The notes below the pieces were generated by a model that searched no databases, was not told the origin of the DNA, and saw nothing but the letters and a program-made list of their open reading frames with translations. Source: Lachnospiraceae bacterium (GTDB lineage Bacteria; Bacillota; Clostridia; Lachnospirales; Lachnospiraceae). Taken from it: a DNA stretch of 64,000 nt. A program made the position numbers and the translations under genes. The stretch spans positions 1 to 64,000 of the forward strand of contig CAJTCV010000020.1 in assembly GCA_910574805.1 (NCBI GenBank). Reading direction: 5' to 3'. Each line of letters begins with the position of its first letter. Position 1 is the first letter of the stretch. Positions 8,569 through 16,224 of this stretch are shown here, one piece after another.

Positions 8569-9289
8569 CCGGCTGCCTGCCTTCCGGCCTCTCAGAATCT
8601 GTGCTGCCCGCAGACCCTTCCGGATCTCTTTCCCCTGTAAAATTCCGGATAAATGTCCTCCGGTGGATCCTGCAGGGTCCCAGCTCTCTGAGCGCCGCAA
8701 TATGGGCGGCAGACCCGTATCCTTTATTGGAAGCAAACCCATACCCCGGATATTCCGCATCCAGAGCCGCCATCATACGGTCTCTGGTCACCTTTGCAAT
8801 CACGCTGGCCGCCGCTATGGAGACGCTTTTGGCATCCCCTTTGATGATGGGCACCTGACGGATCCCCACCTCCGGTATGGTCACGGCATCATTCAGAAGA
8901 ATATCCGGTACCACCCCAAGCTTCCCGACTGCCTGCCGCATGGCCTCATACGTGGCCTGCAGAATATTGATCTCATCGATCCGGTCATGGCTCACCACGC
9001 CCACGCCCACAGCCGCGGCCTTTTCCATGATCTCGTCATAGAGCAGCTCTCTGCGCCTGGCTGTCAGCTTCTTGGAATCGTTCAGATACAGGATATTCAC
9101 ATCCTTCGGCAGGATCACCGCAGCCGCCGTCACCGGGCCTGCAAGGGGCCCTCTGCCCGCCTCATCGATGCCGCAGATCAGCTCCAGATCCCCGTATTTT
9201 CTTTCGTATACACGCATGCCCTCCAGCCTGGCAAGTTCTGCTTCCAGCTTCTCCTGCCGCCTTCTGAGCCGTTCTTCCTTCTTCGTCAT
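8555..9289 (-). CDS. rnhB: ribonuclease HII
   Basis: Cleaves the RNA strand of RNA-DNA hybrids and single ribonucleotides in DNA. The 244-aa protein has GIDEAGRGPLAGPV with the first acidic pair, then LNDAV and the later conserved residues of the type 2 RNase H active site. The N-terminal ~45 residues form a charged, probably helical extension (KKEERLRRRQEKLEAEL), as in Bacillus-type RNase HII. The ATG at 9289 overlaps the lepB stop as TGATG, so translation is probably coupled; an earlier open frame lies within lepB. The C-terminal tail after about residue 220 is polar and overlaps yraN. Confidence 0.95.
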   Translation of the reverse strand: MTKKEERLRRRQEKLEAELARLEGMRVYERKYGDLELICGIDEAGRGPLAGPVTAAAVILPKDVNILYLNDSKKLTARRRELLYDEIMEKAAAVGVGVVSHDRIDEINILQATYEAMRQAVGKLGVVPDILLNDAVTIPEVGIRQVPIIKGDAKSVSIAAASVIAKVTRDRMMAALDAEYPGYGFASNKGYGSAAHIAALRELGPCRIHRRTFIRNFTGERDPEGSAGSTDSERPEGRQPDEQA

Positions 9290-9864
9290 CACTGATGCTT
9301 CAATACTCCTATCTCGTCCAGCGGCCAGATGCGGATCCATGCCCTGCCGATGATTTCATCCCTGTGGATCAGACTCACATTGGGGTCCCGGCTGTCTGTA
9401 CTGTCGTTCCGGTTGTCCCCGAGGACAAAATATTCATCCTCCCCCAGTGTGACCGGCTCCGCCGCCAGACCTGCGCTCTTCATCACTTCTCTGCCGTAGG
9501 ATTCATACAGGATCTCCCCGTCTATGTAGATCTCTCCGTCCCGGATCTGCACCGTCTCCCCCGGCAGTCCGATGATCCGCTTGATATAATAGACATCCTC
9601 CTGATAGCGGAACGGAAAGACGATGATATCATACCGCTTCGGGTCCGAAAAACGGTAAGTAATCTTGTCTACGATCAGATTGTCTCCGTGACTCAGTGTA
9701 TTTTCCATGGAGCTGCCGCTCACATAAGTTCTCTGTCCCACAAAGGTGATGATCAGAAACGTAATCCCGGTAACAACCGCCACATATACGAGAAATCCCA
9801 GGATCTCCCTGAGGATCCCCGGCTTTTTCTCTTCATAGTCCTCTGCATAATCTTGTTTTCCCAT
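9289..9864 (-). CDS. lepB: signal peptidase I (catalytically intact copy)
   Basis: Membrane-anchored serine protease that removes signal peptides from exported proteins. The 191-aa protein has a cytoplasmic N-terminus, one membrane span at about residues 20-42, the nucleophile Ser52 in SGSSMENT, the general base Lys95 in YYIKRIIGLPG, and the box E motif GDNRNDSTDSR. It lies downstream of rbgA and overlaps rnhB. A second signal-peptidase-like gene at 10788-11369 lacks both catalytic residues, so this copy is the likely working enzyme of the pair. Confidence 0.95.
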   Translation of the reverse strand: MGKQDYAEDYEEKKPGILREILGFLVYVAVVTGITFLIITFVGQRTYVSGSSMENTLSHGDNLIVDKITYRFSDPKRYDIIVFPFRYQEDVYYIKRIIGLPGETVQIRDGEIYIDGEILYESYGREVMKSAGLAAEPVTLGEDEYFVLGDNRNDSTDSRDPNVSLIHRDEIIGRAWIRIWPLDEIGVLKHQ

Positions 9865-9875
9865 ACTGCCGTCCT

Positions 9876-10754
9876 CTACTCATCTATGCCTTTATCATAT
9901 TCCCCTTCCGGCGGAAATTCAAGTGTAATTTTTCCAAGGCGCCCGCTGCGGAAATCGTCCAGCAGGAAGGAAGCCGCCCGGTCCAGGTCCGGTTCCGCTC
10001 CTCTGGTCACGCACCCTCTCGCCTCCGCCACCCGGGTGAGCACTCCGTGCATATCCGTTTCCCCGGAAAATGCGGTCTTATACCGCTCTTCCAGCACCCC
10101 TGGATAATGCCCCGTCAGAAAGCTGCCAAGCCGCCCGGCCAGCTCCTGCAGGTTCAGAATCTCATCATTGACCGACCCCAGCATGGCCAGCCGGATCCCC
10201 ACTTCCTGATCGTCAAATTTCGGCCACAGAATCCCTGGGGTATCCAGAAGCTCCGTCTGCCGGTTCAGCCGGATCCACTGGGCGCCTCTGGTCACACCGG
10301 GCCGGTTGCCCGTCTTCGTACACGCCTTCCCTGCAAAGCTGTTGATAAACGTGGATTTCCCCACATTGGGAATGCCGGCGACCATGGCCCGGACCGGACG
10401 GTTCAGGATTCCCCGCTTCCGGTCCCGCTCGATCTTCTCCCTGCATGCCTCTCTTATGACATTCTGGATCTCCTTCATCCCGGCCCTGCTCCTGGAATCC
10501 AGCTTCACCACATAAAAGCCCTGTTTTCGGAACCAGTCCGCCCAGATCCTGTTCCACTGCTCACTGGCCAGATCCGCTTTATTCAGAAGGATCAGCCTCG
10601 CTCTGCCCTTCCCCAGCTCATCAATATCCGGATTCCTGCTGGACAGGGGCGCACGGGCATCCACCAGCTCTATGATCAGATCGATCAGCTTTATATTTTC
10701 CTGCATCATCCGTCTGGCTTTCGTCATATGCCCCGGATACCATTGTACATTCAT
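9876..10754 (-). CDS. rbgA: ribosome biogenesis GTPase YlqF/RbgA
   Basis: Circularly permuted GTPase that acts in late assembly of the 50S subunit. In the 292-aa protein the G4 motif NKADL (about residue 58) precedes the P-loop GIPNVGKST (about 125) and the G3 motif DTPG (about 170), which is the permuted order of the family. The N-terminus MNVQWYPGHMTKA and the C-terminal RNA-binding helical part are also typical. It is flanked by two signal-peptidase genes in the rplS-to-rnhB run. AGGAG lies 5 bases before the ATG. Confidence 0.95.
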   Translation of the reverse strand: MNVQWYPGHMTKARRMMQENIKLIDLIIELVDARAPLSSRNPDIDELGKGRARLILLNKADLASEQWNRIWADWFRKQGFYVVKLDSRSRAGMKEIQNVIREACREKIERDRKRGILNRPVRAMVAGIPNVGKSTFINSFAGKACTKTGNRPGVTRGAQWIRLNRQTELLDTPGILWPKFDDQEVGIRLAMLGSVNDEILNLQELAGRLGSFLTGHYPGVLEERYKTAFSGETDMHGVLTRVAEARGCVTRGAEPDLDRAASFLLDDFRSGRLGKITLEFPPEGEYDKGIDE

Positions 10755-10787
10755 AAAAACTCCTCTCTGATTCGGTTTTACGCCGTC

Positions 10788-11369
10788 CTACGGAATCATT
10801 CCGAAATTATTCCACGGATACCGGACAAACCACGCCTGCCCATAGATATCCCTCCTCCGGACATTGCCGATATCAGCGTTTCGGCTGTCCTCGCTGGCGT
10901 TCCGATTGTCCCCCAGCACAAAATATTCATCTTTGCCAAGGGTAAGCTCTTCCTCCGCCACCCCCGAATAGTCCATCTGTTCATTGCCGGTCCCGGTCTC
11001 AAACAGCTCCCCGTTTATATAAATAAAACCTTCCAGAATCTGCACTCTGTCCCCCGGTACGCCGACGACCCGGCGCATATAATAGTGGGCGTTGGCATTT
11101 CCGTTTGGCTTGAACACAATCACGTCCCCCGGCTTCGGAGATGCCAGAGAATAGATGAACCGGTTCACCAGCACCTGGGCCCCGCTCTCCACCGTGGGCT
11201 CCATCGCCTGCCCCACGCAGGTGAGGCTCGTCATAAAATAATACACCAGGATACATCCGATGGCGAAGGCAAGCACACATTCTCCGATCCAGAGAACCGC
11301 ATTCTGGATCATACCGGTCCGTATCACCTTTCTCTTTTTATTAAAACTGAGCCCTTTTCCTCTTCCCAT
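10788..11369 (-). CDS. signal peptidase I homologue lacking the Ser/Lys dyad (probable pseudoenzyme)
   Basis: S26-family fold with one N-terminal membrane span (about residues 22-48), box D/E features (VVGVPGD, GDNRNASEDSR) and normal length (193 aa from the ATG at 11369, which has AAGGA 7 bases upstream). The nucleophile position reads GQAMEPT instead of GxSMxPT (Ala codon GCG at 11207-11205), and the general-base position reads YMRRVVG instead of Y(I/M)KRxxG (Arg codon at 11075-11073). Both are unambiguous in the sequence and the frame is intact. Peptidase activity is therefore unlikely. A non-catalytic role is possible; dyad-less SipA-type proteins help pilus assembly in some streptococci. 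No pilin or sortase gene is nearby. Confidence 0.85.
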   Translation of the reverse strand: MGRGKGLSFNKKRKVIRTGMIQNAVLWIGECVLAFAIGCILVYYFMTSLTCVGQAMEPTVESGAQVLVNRFIYSLASPKPGDVIVFKPNGNANAHYYMRRVVGVPGDRVQILEGFIYINGELFETGTGNEQMDYSGVAEEELTLGKDEYFVLGDNRNASEDSRNADIGNVRRRDIYGQAWFVRYPWNNFGMIP

Positions 11370-11417
11370 ATTTTCTTCCTTCTTCATCCCCCGCGGACGT
11401 GCCGCCTTCCGCAGTCG

Positions 11418-11450
11418 AAAAAAGGGACATGATACTCTCGTATATGTCCC
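11418..11450 (-). terminator. Terminator after rplS
   Basis: Read on the minus strand, GGGACAT and ATGTCCC pair, with an inner ATAC/GTAT helix around GAGA, and T6 follows directly. It lies between rplS and the signal-peptidase-like gene. No clear promoter follows, so partial read-through into the downstream genes is likely. Confidence 0.85.
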
Positions 11451-11490
11451 TCCTGTTCCTTCATGACCGTTGAAAATACACTTTCAACCG

Positions 11491-11838
11491 TTATTTCACC
11501 AGCTCTTTTACCTTTGCTGCCTTACCCACACGGTCTCTTAAGTAGTTCAGCTTCGCGCGTCTTACTTTACCGTAGCGGACCACTTCAATCTTCTCCACAT
11601 TCGGGGAATGCAGCGGCCAGGTCTTCTCCACACCGATTCCGTTGGAGTTCTTTCTCACTGTAAAGGTCTCGCGGGTGCTTCCGCCCTGTCTCTTCAGCAC
11701 GGTTCCCTCAAATACCTGGATCCTCTCACGGGTACCCTCTTTGATCTTTGCATGCACTCTGACCGTATCTCCCACATGAAAGACCGGTACCTCTGCCTTC
11801 AGCTGAGCTGCCTCAATGTTCCTGATAATCTCGTTCAC
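11491..11838 (-). CDS. rplS: 50S ribosomal protein L19
   Basis: Structural protein of the 50S subunit at the interface with 30S. The 115-aa product begins at the GTG at 11838, which gives the family N-terminus MNEIIRNIE and has AGGAGG 8 bases upstream; the frame runs open further upstream without support. [19 protein letters not shown] and [11 protein letters not shown] are characteristic. It follows trmD with a 91-base gap containing its own promoter and a structured leader, and is followed by a terminator. Confidence 0.97.
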   Translation of the reverse strand: MNEIIRNIEAAQLKAEVPVFHVGDTVRVHAKIKEGTRERIQVFEGTVLKRQGGSTRETFTVRKNSNGIGVEKTWPLHSPNVEKIEVVRYGKVRRAKLNYLRDRVGKAAKVKELVK

Positions 11839-11880
11839 TGTAAGTTCCTCCTTCATCAAATGGATGTTCTTAATACGTCT

Positions 11881-11952
11881 CGCGTAACAGAGGACCATCT
11901 CTTCCTGTCTTACAACGCGCTTTATTTTATCACAATTCCTCCAGCTTTGCAA
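11881..11952 (-). promoter_or_regulatory. rplS: rplS promoter and structured 5' leader
   Basis: A -35 TTGCAA (11952-11947, inside the 3' end of trmD) and -10 TAAAAT (11929-11924) are 17 bases apart. The following leader (11919-11881) can fold with CGCGT pairing to ACGCG and inner ACAGGA against TCCTCTGT. A structured leader before rplS resembles the L19 leader class known in Firmicutes, but I could not verify its consensus. Confidence 0.6.
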
Positions 11953-12661
11953 GGAATTTTTTATCTTCTTCTGTAAGCTGCGCGTGCTCCAGAAGATCCG
12001 GGCGTCTCTCTCTGGTCCGGATCAGAGACTGCTCCCGCCTCCATCGCTCCACGTTGGCATGATGTCCGGACAGGAGAACCGGCGGCACCGTCCTTCCTCT
12101 CCATTCCTCCGGGCGGCTGTACTGGGGATATTCCAGCAGATTGTCATGAAAGGAATCAAACTGCGCCGATTCCTCATTGTGAAGCACGCCTTCCAGCAGC
12201 CGGGACACCGCGTCCATGATTACCAGCGCCGGCAGCTCTCCGCCGGTCAGCACATAATCTCCAATGGACACTTCATCCGTCACGATCTCCTGAAGCACCC
12301 GCTCATCAATCCCCTCATAATGGCCGCACAGGAACACCAGTTCGTCTTCTCTGGCCAGTTCCTCTGCCATCCGCTGGTCAAACACTCTTCCCTGGGGGCT
12401 CATATACAGGACCCGGGGCGTCCCGCCCGTCCTCTTCGCCACGGATTCATAAGCCAGGTACACCGGCTCCGCCTGCATGACCATCCCGGCTCCGCCCCCG
12501 TAGGGATAATCATCCACCCGATTATGTTTATTCACCGAAAAATCCCGGATATTAATCGTCTCCAGAGACAAAAGCCCCTTTTCCGCCGCTCTTCCGGTGA
12601 TGCTCGTCTGAAATCCGTCCCGGACCATATCCGGAAATAACGTCAATACATGAAAATTCAT
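11930..12661 (-). CDS. trmD: tRNA (guanine-N1)-methyltransferase
   Basis: SPOUT-class enzyme forming m1G37 in tRNA, which prevents frameshifting. The 243-aa protein has LTLFPDMV at the N-terminus, [33 protein letters not shown] and the knot region [14 protein letters not shown]. The ATG overlaps the rimM stop as ATGA, so the pair is translationally coupled, in the canonical rpsP-khpA-rimM-trmD-rplS order. Confidence 0.97.
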   Translation of the reverse strand: MNFHVLTLFPDMVRDGFQTSITGRAAEKGLLSLETINIRDFSVNKHNRVDDYPYGGGAGMVMQAEPVYLAYESVAKRTGGTPRVLYMSPQGRVFDQRMAEELAREDELVFLCGHYEGIDERVLQEIVTDEVSIGDYVLTGGELPALVIMDAVSRLLEGVLHNEESAQFDSFHDNLLEYPQYSRPEEWRGRTVPPVLLSGHHANVERWRREQSLIRTRERRPDLLEHAQLTEEDKKFLAKLEEL

Positions 12662-13170
12662 TCGTCCAAAAGTCCTTCCAGCACATGCACCAGCATTCGT
12701 TTCGCTTCCACGTCCACCTGAAGGATGCAGTCCCTTATGGCCGGCAGCAGGATCTCCTTTTTCTCAGGCGTCTCCACCACATACACATCGTTCGCCCCGG
12801 TCTTCAGTACGTCTGTCAAAGTTCCCAGCGTCTCCCCGGTGTCCGTCACCACCGTCATCTGAAGCAGGTCCACGATAAAATTCTCATGCTCCCCCAGAGG
12901 AACTGCATCCGCCCGGGATACCAGAAGGTCCATCCCTTTATATTTTTCAATCTCATTGATGCTGTCGTAGCCCTTAAACTTCAGAATTACCTGATTTTTA
13001 AAAAATTTCACCCCGCTGATCTCCAGCTCCTGATGCTCCTTTCCCGTATCCAGAATCACCTTTTTAAGATCCCGAAACCGTTCCGGATCATCCGTTGTAG
13101 GATATACCTTGACCTCCCCCCTCACTCCATGAGTGGATGAGATCACGCCTACTCTTAAAAATTCTTCCAT
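12658..13170 (-). CDS. rimM: ribosome maturation factor RimM
   Basis: 30S maturation factor that binds S19 through its PRC-barrel domain. The 170-aa protein has an N-terminal RimM domain ([18 protein letters not shown]) and a C-terminal PRC-barrel ([23 protein letters not shown]). The ATG at 13170 gives the standard N-terminus and has AAAGGAGG 6 bases upstream; the longer open frame passes through an intergenic hairpin and is rejected. The stop overlaps the trmD start. Confidence 0.96.
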   Translation of the reverse strand: MEEFLRVGVISSTHGVRGEVKVYPTTDDPERFRDLKKVILDTGKEHQELEISGVKFFKNQVILKFKGYDSINEIEKYKGMDLLVSRADAVPLGEHENFIVDLLQMTVVTDTGETLGTLTDVLKTGANDVYVVETPEKKEILLPAIRDCILQVDVEAKRMLVHVLEGLLDE

Positions 13171-13198
13171 TCTGCCTCCTTTCCCATAACGGTAACGA

Positions 13199-13243
13199 TG
13201 CCCTGCTGCCCGGTACGCCCGCAGGCGATCCGGACAGCAGGGC
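13199..13243 (-). repeat. Strong intergenic hairpin between khpA and rimM
   Basis: Inverted repeat with arms GCCCTGCTG and CAGCAGGGC plus inner CCGG/CCGG pairing. There is no T-run, so it looks like an RNA-processing or stability element, or a palindromic repeat, rather than a terminator. Confidence 0.7.
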
Positions 13244-13262
13244 ACCGCGATATCCGTACCAC

Positions 13263-13493
13263 TTACTGCACGATCTCCACAACAACTTTTCGGTCATCCT
13301 TCGACGCCGCCGCTTTCACGAGCGAGCGGATGGCTTTTGCAATACGGCCCTGCTTGCCGATCACTTTCCCCATGTCTGTTGGTGACACACGAAGCTCTAC
13401 AATCGTTGCGTTGTCCTTTTCCGTCTCGGTGACAACCACTTCGTCCGGATGATCCACCAGCGCTTTTGCCAGCACTTCCACTAATTCTTTCAT
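13263..13493 (-). CDS. khpA: KH-domain RNA-binding protein KhpA (YlqC)
   Basis: A 76-aa single KH-domain protein; in Firmicutes KhpA pairs with KhpB/Jag and binds RNA, with links to cell-envelope growth. The GxxG loop is present as GKQGR, preceded by [16 protein letters not shown] is 8 bases before the ATG at 13493. It sits between rpsP and rimM as in most Firmicutes. Confidence 0.95.
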   Translation of the reverse strand: MKELVEVLAKALVDHPDEVVVTETEKDNATIVELRVSPTDMGKVIGKQGRIAKAIRSLVKAAASKDDRKVVVEIVQ

Positions 13494-13529
13494 CAATCCC
13501 ACCTCCAAGGGGGCCTCATCAGCAGCGCT

Positions 13530-13775
13530 TTACTTGCTGATCCCGGCAAGTTTGAACAGTTTTCCCACGACCTCTGTGGGCTGCGCACCGTTAGCGAGCC
13601 ATTTCCTGGCTGCCTCTTCGTTGATATTGAAGGTACTCGGATCCGTATTCGGATCATAGGTGCCGATCTCTTCGATGAATCTTCCGTCACGCGGGGACCT
13701 GGAATCAGCTACGATCACTCTATAAAAAGGAGCTTTTTTCTGACCCATTCTTCTTAATCTGATTTTTACTGCCAT
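13530..13775 (-). CDS. rpsP: 30S ribosomal protein S16
   Basis: Primary-binding 30S protein needed for 16S rRNA folding. The 81-aa product starts [19 protein letters not shown], the standard S16 N-terminus, from the ATG at 13775 with GGAGG 8 bases upstream. [14 protein letters not shown] and the IGTYDPNT segment are diagnostic. First of the rpsP-khpA-rimM-trmD group, separated from ffh by a repeat-bearing spacer of about 190 bases. Confidence 0.97.
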   Translation of the reverse strand: MAVKIRLRRMGQKKAPFYRVIVADSRSPRDGRFIEEIGTYDPNTDPSTFNINEEAARKWLANGAQPTEVVGKLFKLAGISK

Positions 13776-13789
13776 TTGTTTTTCCTCCA

Positions 13790-13913
13790 TTTAAAGTTCC
13801 GCTTCAGCCCCATCCGCATACGGGTAGGAGATTTATGTTCAGCCACCAAAAGATGTGTCTGAACACAAATCTGTATGCGGATCGGGCTTCCGCTGTTTTA
13901 AAGTTCCGCTTCG
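13790..13913 (-). repeat. Intergenic hairpin repeat flanked by direct repeats (rpsP leader)
   Basis: A long imperfect hairpin pairs 13806-13842 with 13859-13888 (AGCCC, ATCCGCATAC, AGATTT and TGTTCAG against their complements, with single mismatches and a 7-base bulge). It is flanked by direct copies of TTTAAAGTTCCGCTTC at 13790 and about 13898. The same GTTCCGC end and inverted AGCCCC-like arms recur at 22743 and 59103, so I treat it as one member of a small dispersed family. Confidence 0.75.
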
Positions 13914-13968
13914 GTCTGCCTCCCATACGGCACACCTCTGCTTTTTTGTATATTTTGTAAACGGAATG

Positions 13969-15324
13969 TCAGAACGGCAATCTGCCAAACATTCCCTTTT
14001 TACCTGCTTTTCCTCTGCCCATGAGTCCGGGCATCTGCTTCATCATTTTCTTCGACTGCTCAAACTGCTTCACCAGACGGTTCACCTCGCTGATGTCCAC
14101 ACCTGCGCCGCCTGCAATTCTTCGTTTCCTGGACGGATTCAGAAGATCCGGATTCTGACGCTCCTTCACGGTCATGGAGAGGATGATCGCCTCGATCCTG
14201 GCCATCTTTTTCTCATCCACCGCATCCTCGATCTGCTTCATCTGGCTCCCACCCATGCCCGGCAGCATGCCAAGCAGCGCTCCGATGCCGCCCATCTTCT
14301 TCATCTGGTTCATGCTCTCCAGATAATCCTCGAAGTCGAACTGATTTTTCTTCATCTTCTGGACCATCTGTCTGGATTTTTCCTCATCCAGAGATTCCTG
14401 CGCCTTTTCGATCATGGTCAGCACATCGCCCATGCCCAGGATTCTGGACGCCATACGGTCCGGATAGAACTGTTCCAGATCTGACAGCTTCTCGCCCATA
14501 CCCACATACAGGATCGGCTTCCCCGTCACTGCACGGACGGAAAGGGCGGCGCCGCCTCTGGTATCACCATCCAGCTTAGTCAGGATCACTCCGTCAATGC
14601 CCACCTTCTCTGCAAAAGAAGAAGCCACATTGACCGCATCCTGTCCGGTCATGGAATCCACCACCAGAATGCTCTGGGCCACATCCACATGGTCCCGGAT
14701 GTCGATGAGTTCCTTCATCATGTCCTCATCAATATGCAGGCGTCCTGCCGTATCCAGAATAACCACGCTCATGCCGTGGGATCTTGCATGCTCCACAGCC
14801 GCTTTCGCGATATTCACCGGGCTGTGCTGGTCTCCCATGGAGAAGACCTCCACTCCCTGCTTCTCTCCGTTGACCTGAAGCTGCCGGATCGCCGCAGGAC
14901 GGTACACGTCACAGGCCGCCAGAAGCACCTTCCGTCCCTTAATCTTATACTTTCCCGCCAGCTTCGCCGCCGTAGTGGTCTTACCGGCTCCCTGCAGACC
15001 GGTCATCATAATGACTGTGATCTCATTGGAAGGACGCAGCTTAATCTCCGTAGTCTCACTGCCCATGAGACGGATCATCTCTTCATGGACGATCTTGATC
15101 ACAGTCTGCCCCGGCGTCAGGCTCTCCAGCACTTCTGTGCCCACTGCCCTGGCCTCCACAGACTTTACGAACTGTTTGACTACCTTGAAGCTCACATCCG
15201 CCTCCAGGAGCGCCAGCTTCACTTCCTTCAGCGCCGCTTTCACATCCGCCTCCGTCAGCCTGCCCTTGCTCCTCAGGTTCTTGAATACGTTCTGTAGTTT
15301 TTCCGATAAACTGTCAAATGCCAT
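13969..15324 (-). CDS. ffh: signal recognition particle protein Ffh
   Basis: GTPase subunit of the signal recognition particle, targeting nascent membrane and secreted proteins to SecYEG. The 451-aa protein has the N-domain (to about residue 90), the G-domain with GLQGAGKTTTAAKLAG, DTAGRL and TKLDGD, and the methionine-rich M-domain after about residue 300, which contains SRKRRIAGGAG for SRP RNA binding. The start ATG follows the ylxM stop directly (TAGATG), with GGAGG upstream. Confidence 0.97.
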   Translation of the reverse strand: MAFDSLSEKLQNVFKNLRSKGRLTEADVKAALKEVKLALLEADVSFKVVKQFVKSVEARAVGTEVLESLTPGQTVIKIVHEEMIRLMGSETTEIKLRPSNEITVIMMTGLQGAGKTTTAAKLAGKYKIKGRKVLLAACDVYRPAAIRQLQVNGEKQGVEVFSMGDQHSPVNIAKAAVEHARSHGMSVVILDTAGRLHIDEDMMKELIDIRDHVDVAQSILVVDSMTGQDAVNVASSFAEKVGIDGVILTKLDGDTRGGAALSVRAVTGKPILYVGMGEKLSDLEQFYPDRMASRILGMGDVLTMIEKAQESLDEEKSRQMVQKMKKNQFDFEDYLESMNQMKKMGGIGALLGMLPGMGGSQMKQIEDAVDEKKMARIEAIILSMTVKERQNPDLLNPSRKRRIAGGAGVDISEVNRLVKQFEQSKKMMKQMPGLMGRGKAGKKGMFGRLPF

Positions 15325-15660
15325 CTAAAGTTCCTCCAGAATGCTGACTGCGATCCCCTCGATCTCTTTCATTGCCGGATCCTGACGATGTTCCCCTGCA
15401 ATCTTCTGAATCTGTCCCACCTGTGCGCGGAGACTGATAAACCGCTCCACCAGATGCAGCTTTTCCTCATAGCCGGTGAGCAGACGGTTGCAGCGCCTGA
15501 TCATATCGTGCACTCCCTGCCGACTGATACCGAGATTCTCCGCCACTTCGCTGAACGAGTAGTCGTTCAGGACCACATCCTCATAGACCCTTTTCTGATG
15601 TCCGGTCAGCAGCTCTCCGTAAAAGTCATACAGAAGCGCCTGCTTCAGAATCTCTTCCAT
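15325..15660 (-). CDS. ylxM: YlxM/UPF0122 family putative HTH protein
   Basis: A 111-aa helix-turn-helix protein regularly encoded upstream of ffh and thought to affect SRP function or expression. It resembles sigma-factor region 4: YSFSEVAENLGISRQGVHDMIRRC is the recognition part (about residues 35-58). The ATG at 15660 has AGGG 8 bases upstream; an in-frame GTG at 15669 is the alternative. First gene of the run, behind a near-consensus promoter. Confidence 0.93.
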   Translation of the reverse strand: MEEILKQALLYDFYGELLTGHQKRVYEDVVLNDYSFSEVAENLGISRQGVHDMIRRCNRLLTGYEEKLHLVERFISLRAQVGQIQKIAGEHRQDPAMKEIEGIAVSILEEL

Positions 15661-15676
15661 TTTGATCACCCTGGTT

Positions 15677-15705
15677 ATCTTACATGAAAACAGTCAGGGT
15701 GTCAA
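15677..15705 (-). promoter_or_regulatory. Promoter of ylxM-ffh
   Basis: A perfect -35 TTGACA (15705-15700), a 17-base spacer, and -10 TAAGAT (15682-15677), about 16 bases before the ylxM start. It is probably the main sigma-A promoter of the downstream housekeeping run. Confidence 0.85.
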
Positions 15706-15750
15706 GTGTTTTTTCTTGACAAAGTGGAAAATGTCACGTTCCGTCTTTGT

Positions 15751-16200
15751 TTACCCTGCATCTCCTCTCAATTCCTCTGCTACATTCATCTGCTGCTTCT
15801 CCACATACCTTTCATAGCAGAACCGGATGATATCCTTTCTGGTCACAATCCCAATGAAAATCTTGTTGTCGTCAATCACCGGGACAAAATTCTGATTCAT
15901 GGCCATACGCACCAGATCCTCCATTGTCGCATCCACGGACACCGGATGGATATCCACCTTGCGTTCCACCGCCAGAATCGATACGCCCTCTGCGGCCCGG
16001 AGGTTCATGTCATACCTCTTCTTCAGAATCCGCAGAATGTCTCCTTCCGAGACTGTACCAATATATTTTCCCTGCCGGTCAATGAGTGGAACCGCCGTGT
16101 AGCCGCTGCGTTCCAGTTTCTCGATTCCCTGACGGAGCGTCCAGTCGTCATGCAGATGGGCCACCTCACTTTTTGGTGTCAAAAAAAATAATACGTTCAT
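15751..16200 (-). CDS. CBS-domain pair protein
   Basis: A 149-aa stand-alone Bateman module with two CBS domains (about residues 5-60 and 75-135), showing GYTAVPLIDRQGKYIGTVSEGDIL and FVPVIDDNKIFIGIVTRKDII. Such proteins usually bind adenine nucleotides, and some are related to acetoin-utilisation AcuB, but the target here is unknown. The ATG at 16200 has GGAGG 5 bases upstream. It is the last gene after larB and cls. Confidence 0.85.
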   Translation of the reverse strand: MNVLFFLTPKSEVAHLHDDWTLRQGIEKLERSGYTAVPLIDRQGKYIGTVSEGDILRILKKRYDMNLRAAEGVSILAVERKVDIHPVSVDATMEDLVRMAMNQNFVPVIDDNKIFIGIVTRKDIIRFCYERYVEKQQMNVAEELRGDAG

Positions 16201-16224
16201 CTTATCCTCCACGATCCGCCCGGC

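Noticed and set aside
8569-8760. N-terminal extension of YraN
   Set aside because: The extra 64 codons lie entirely inside rnhB in another frame and give an atypical N-terminus; the ATG at 8568 gives the family length.
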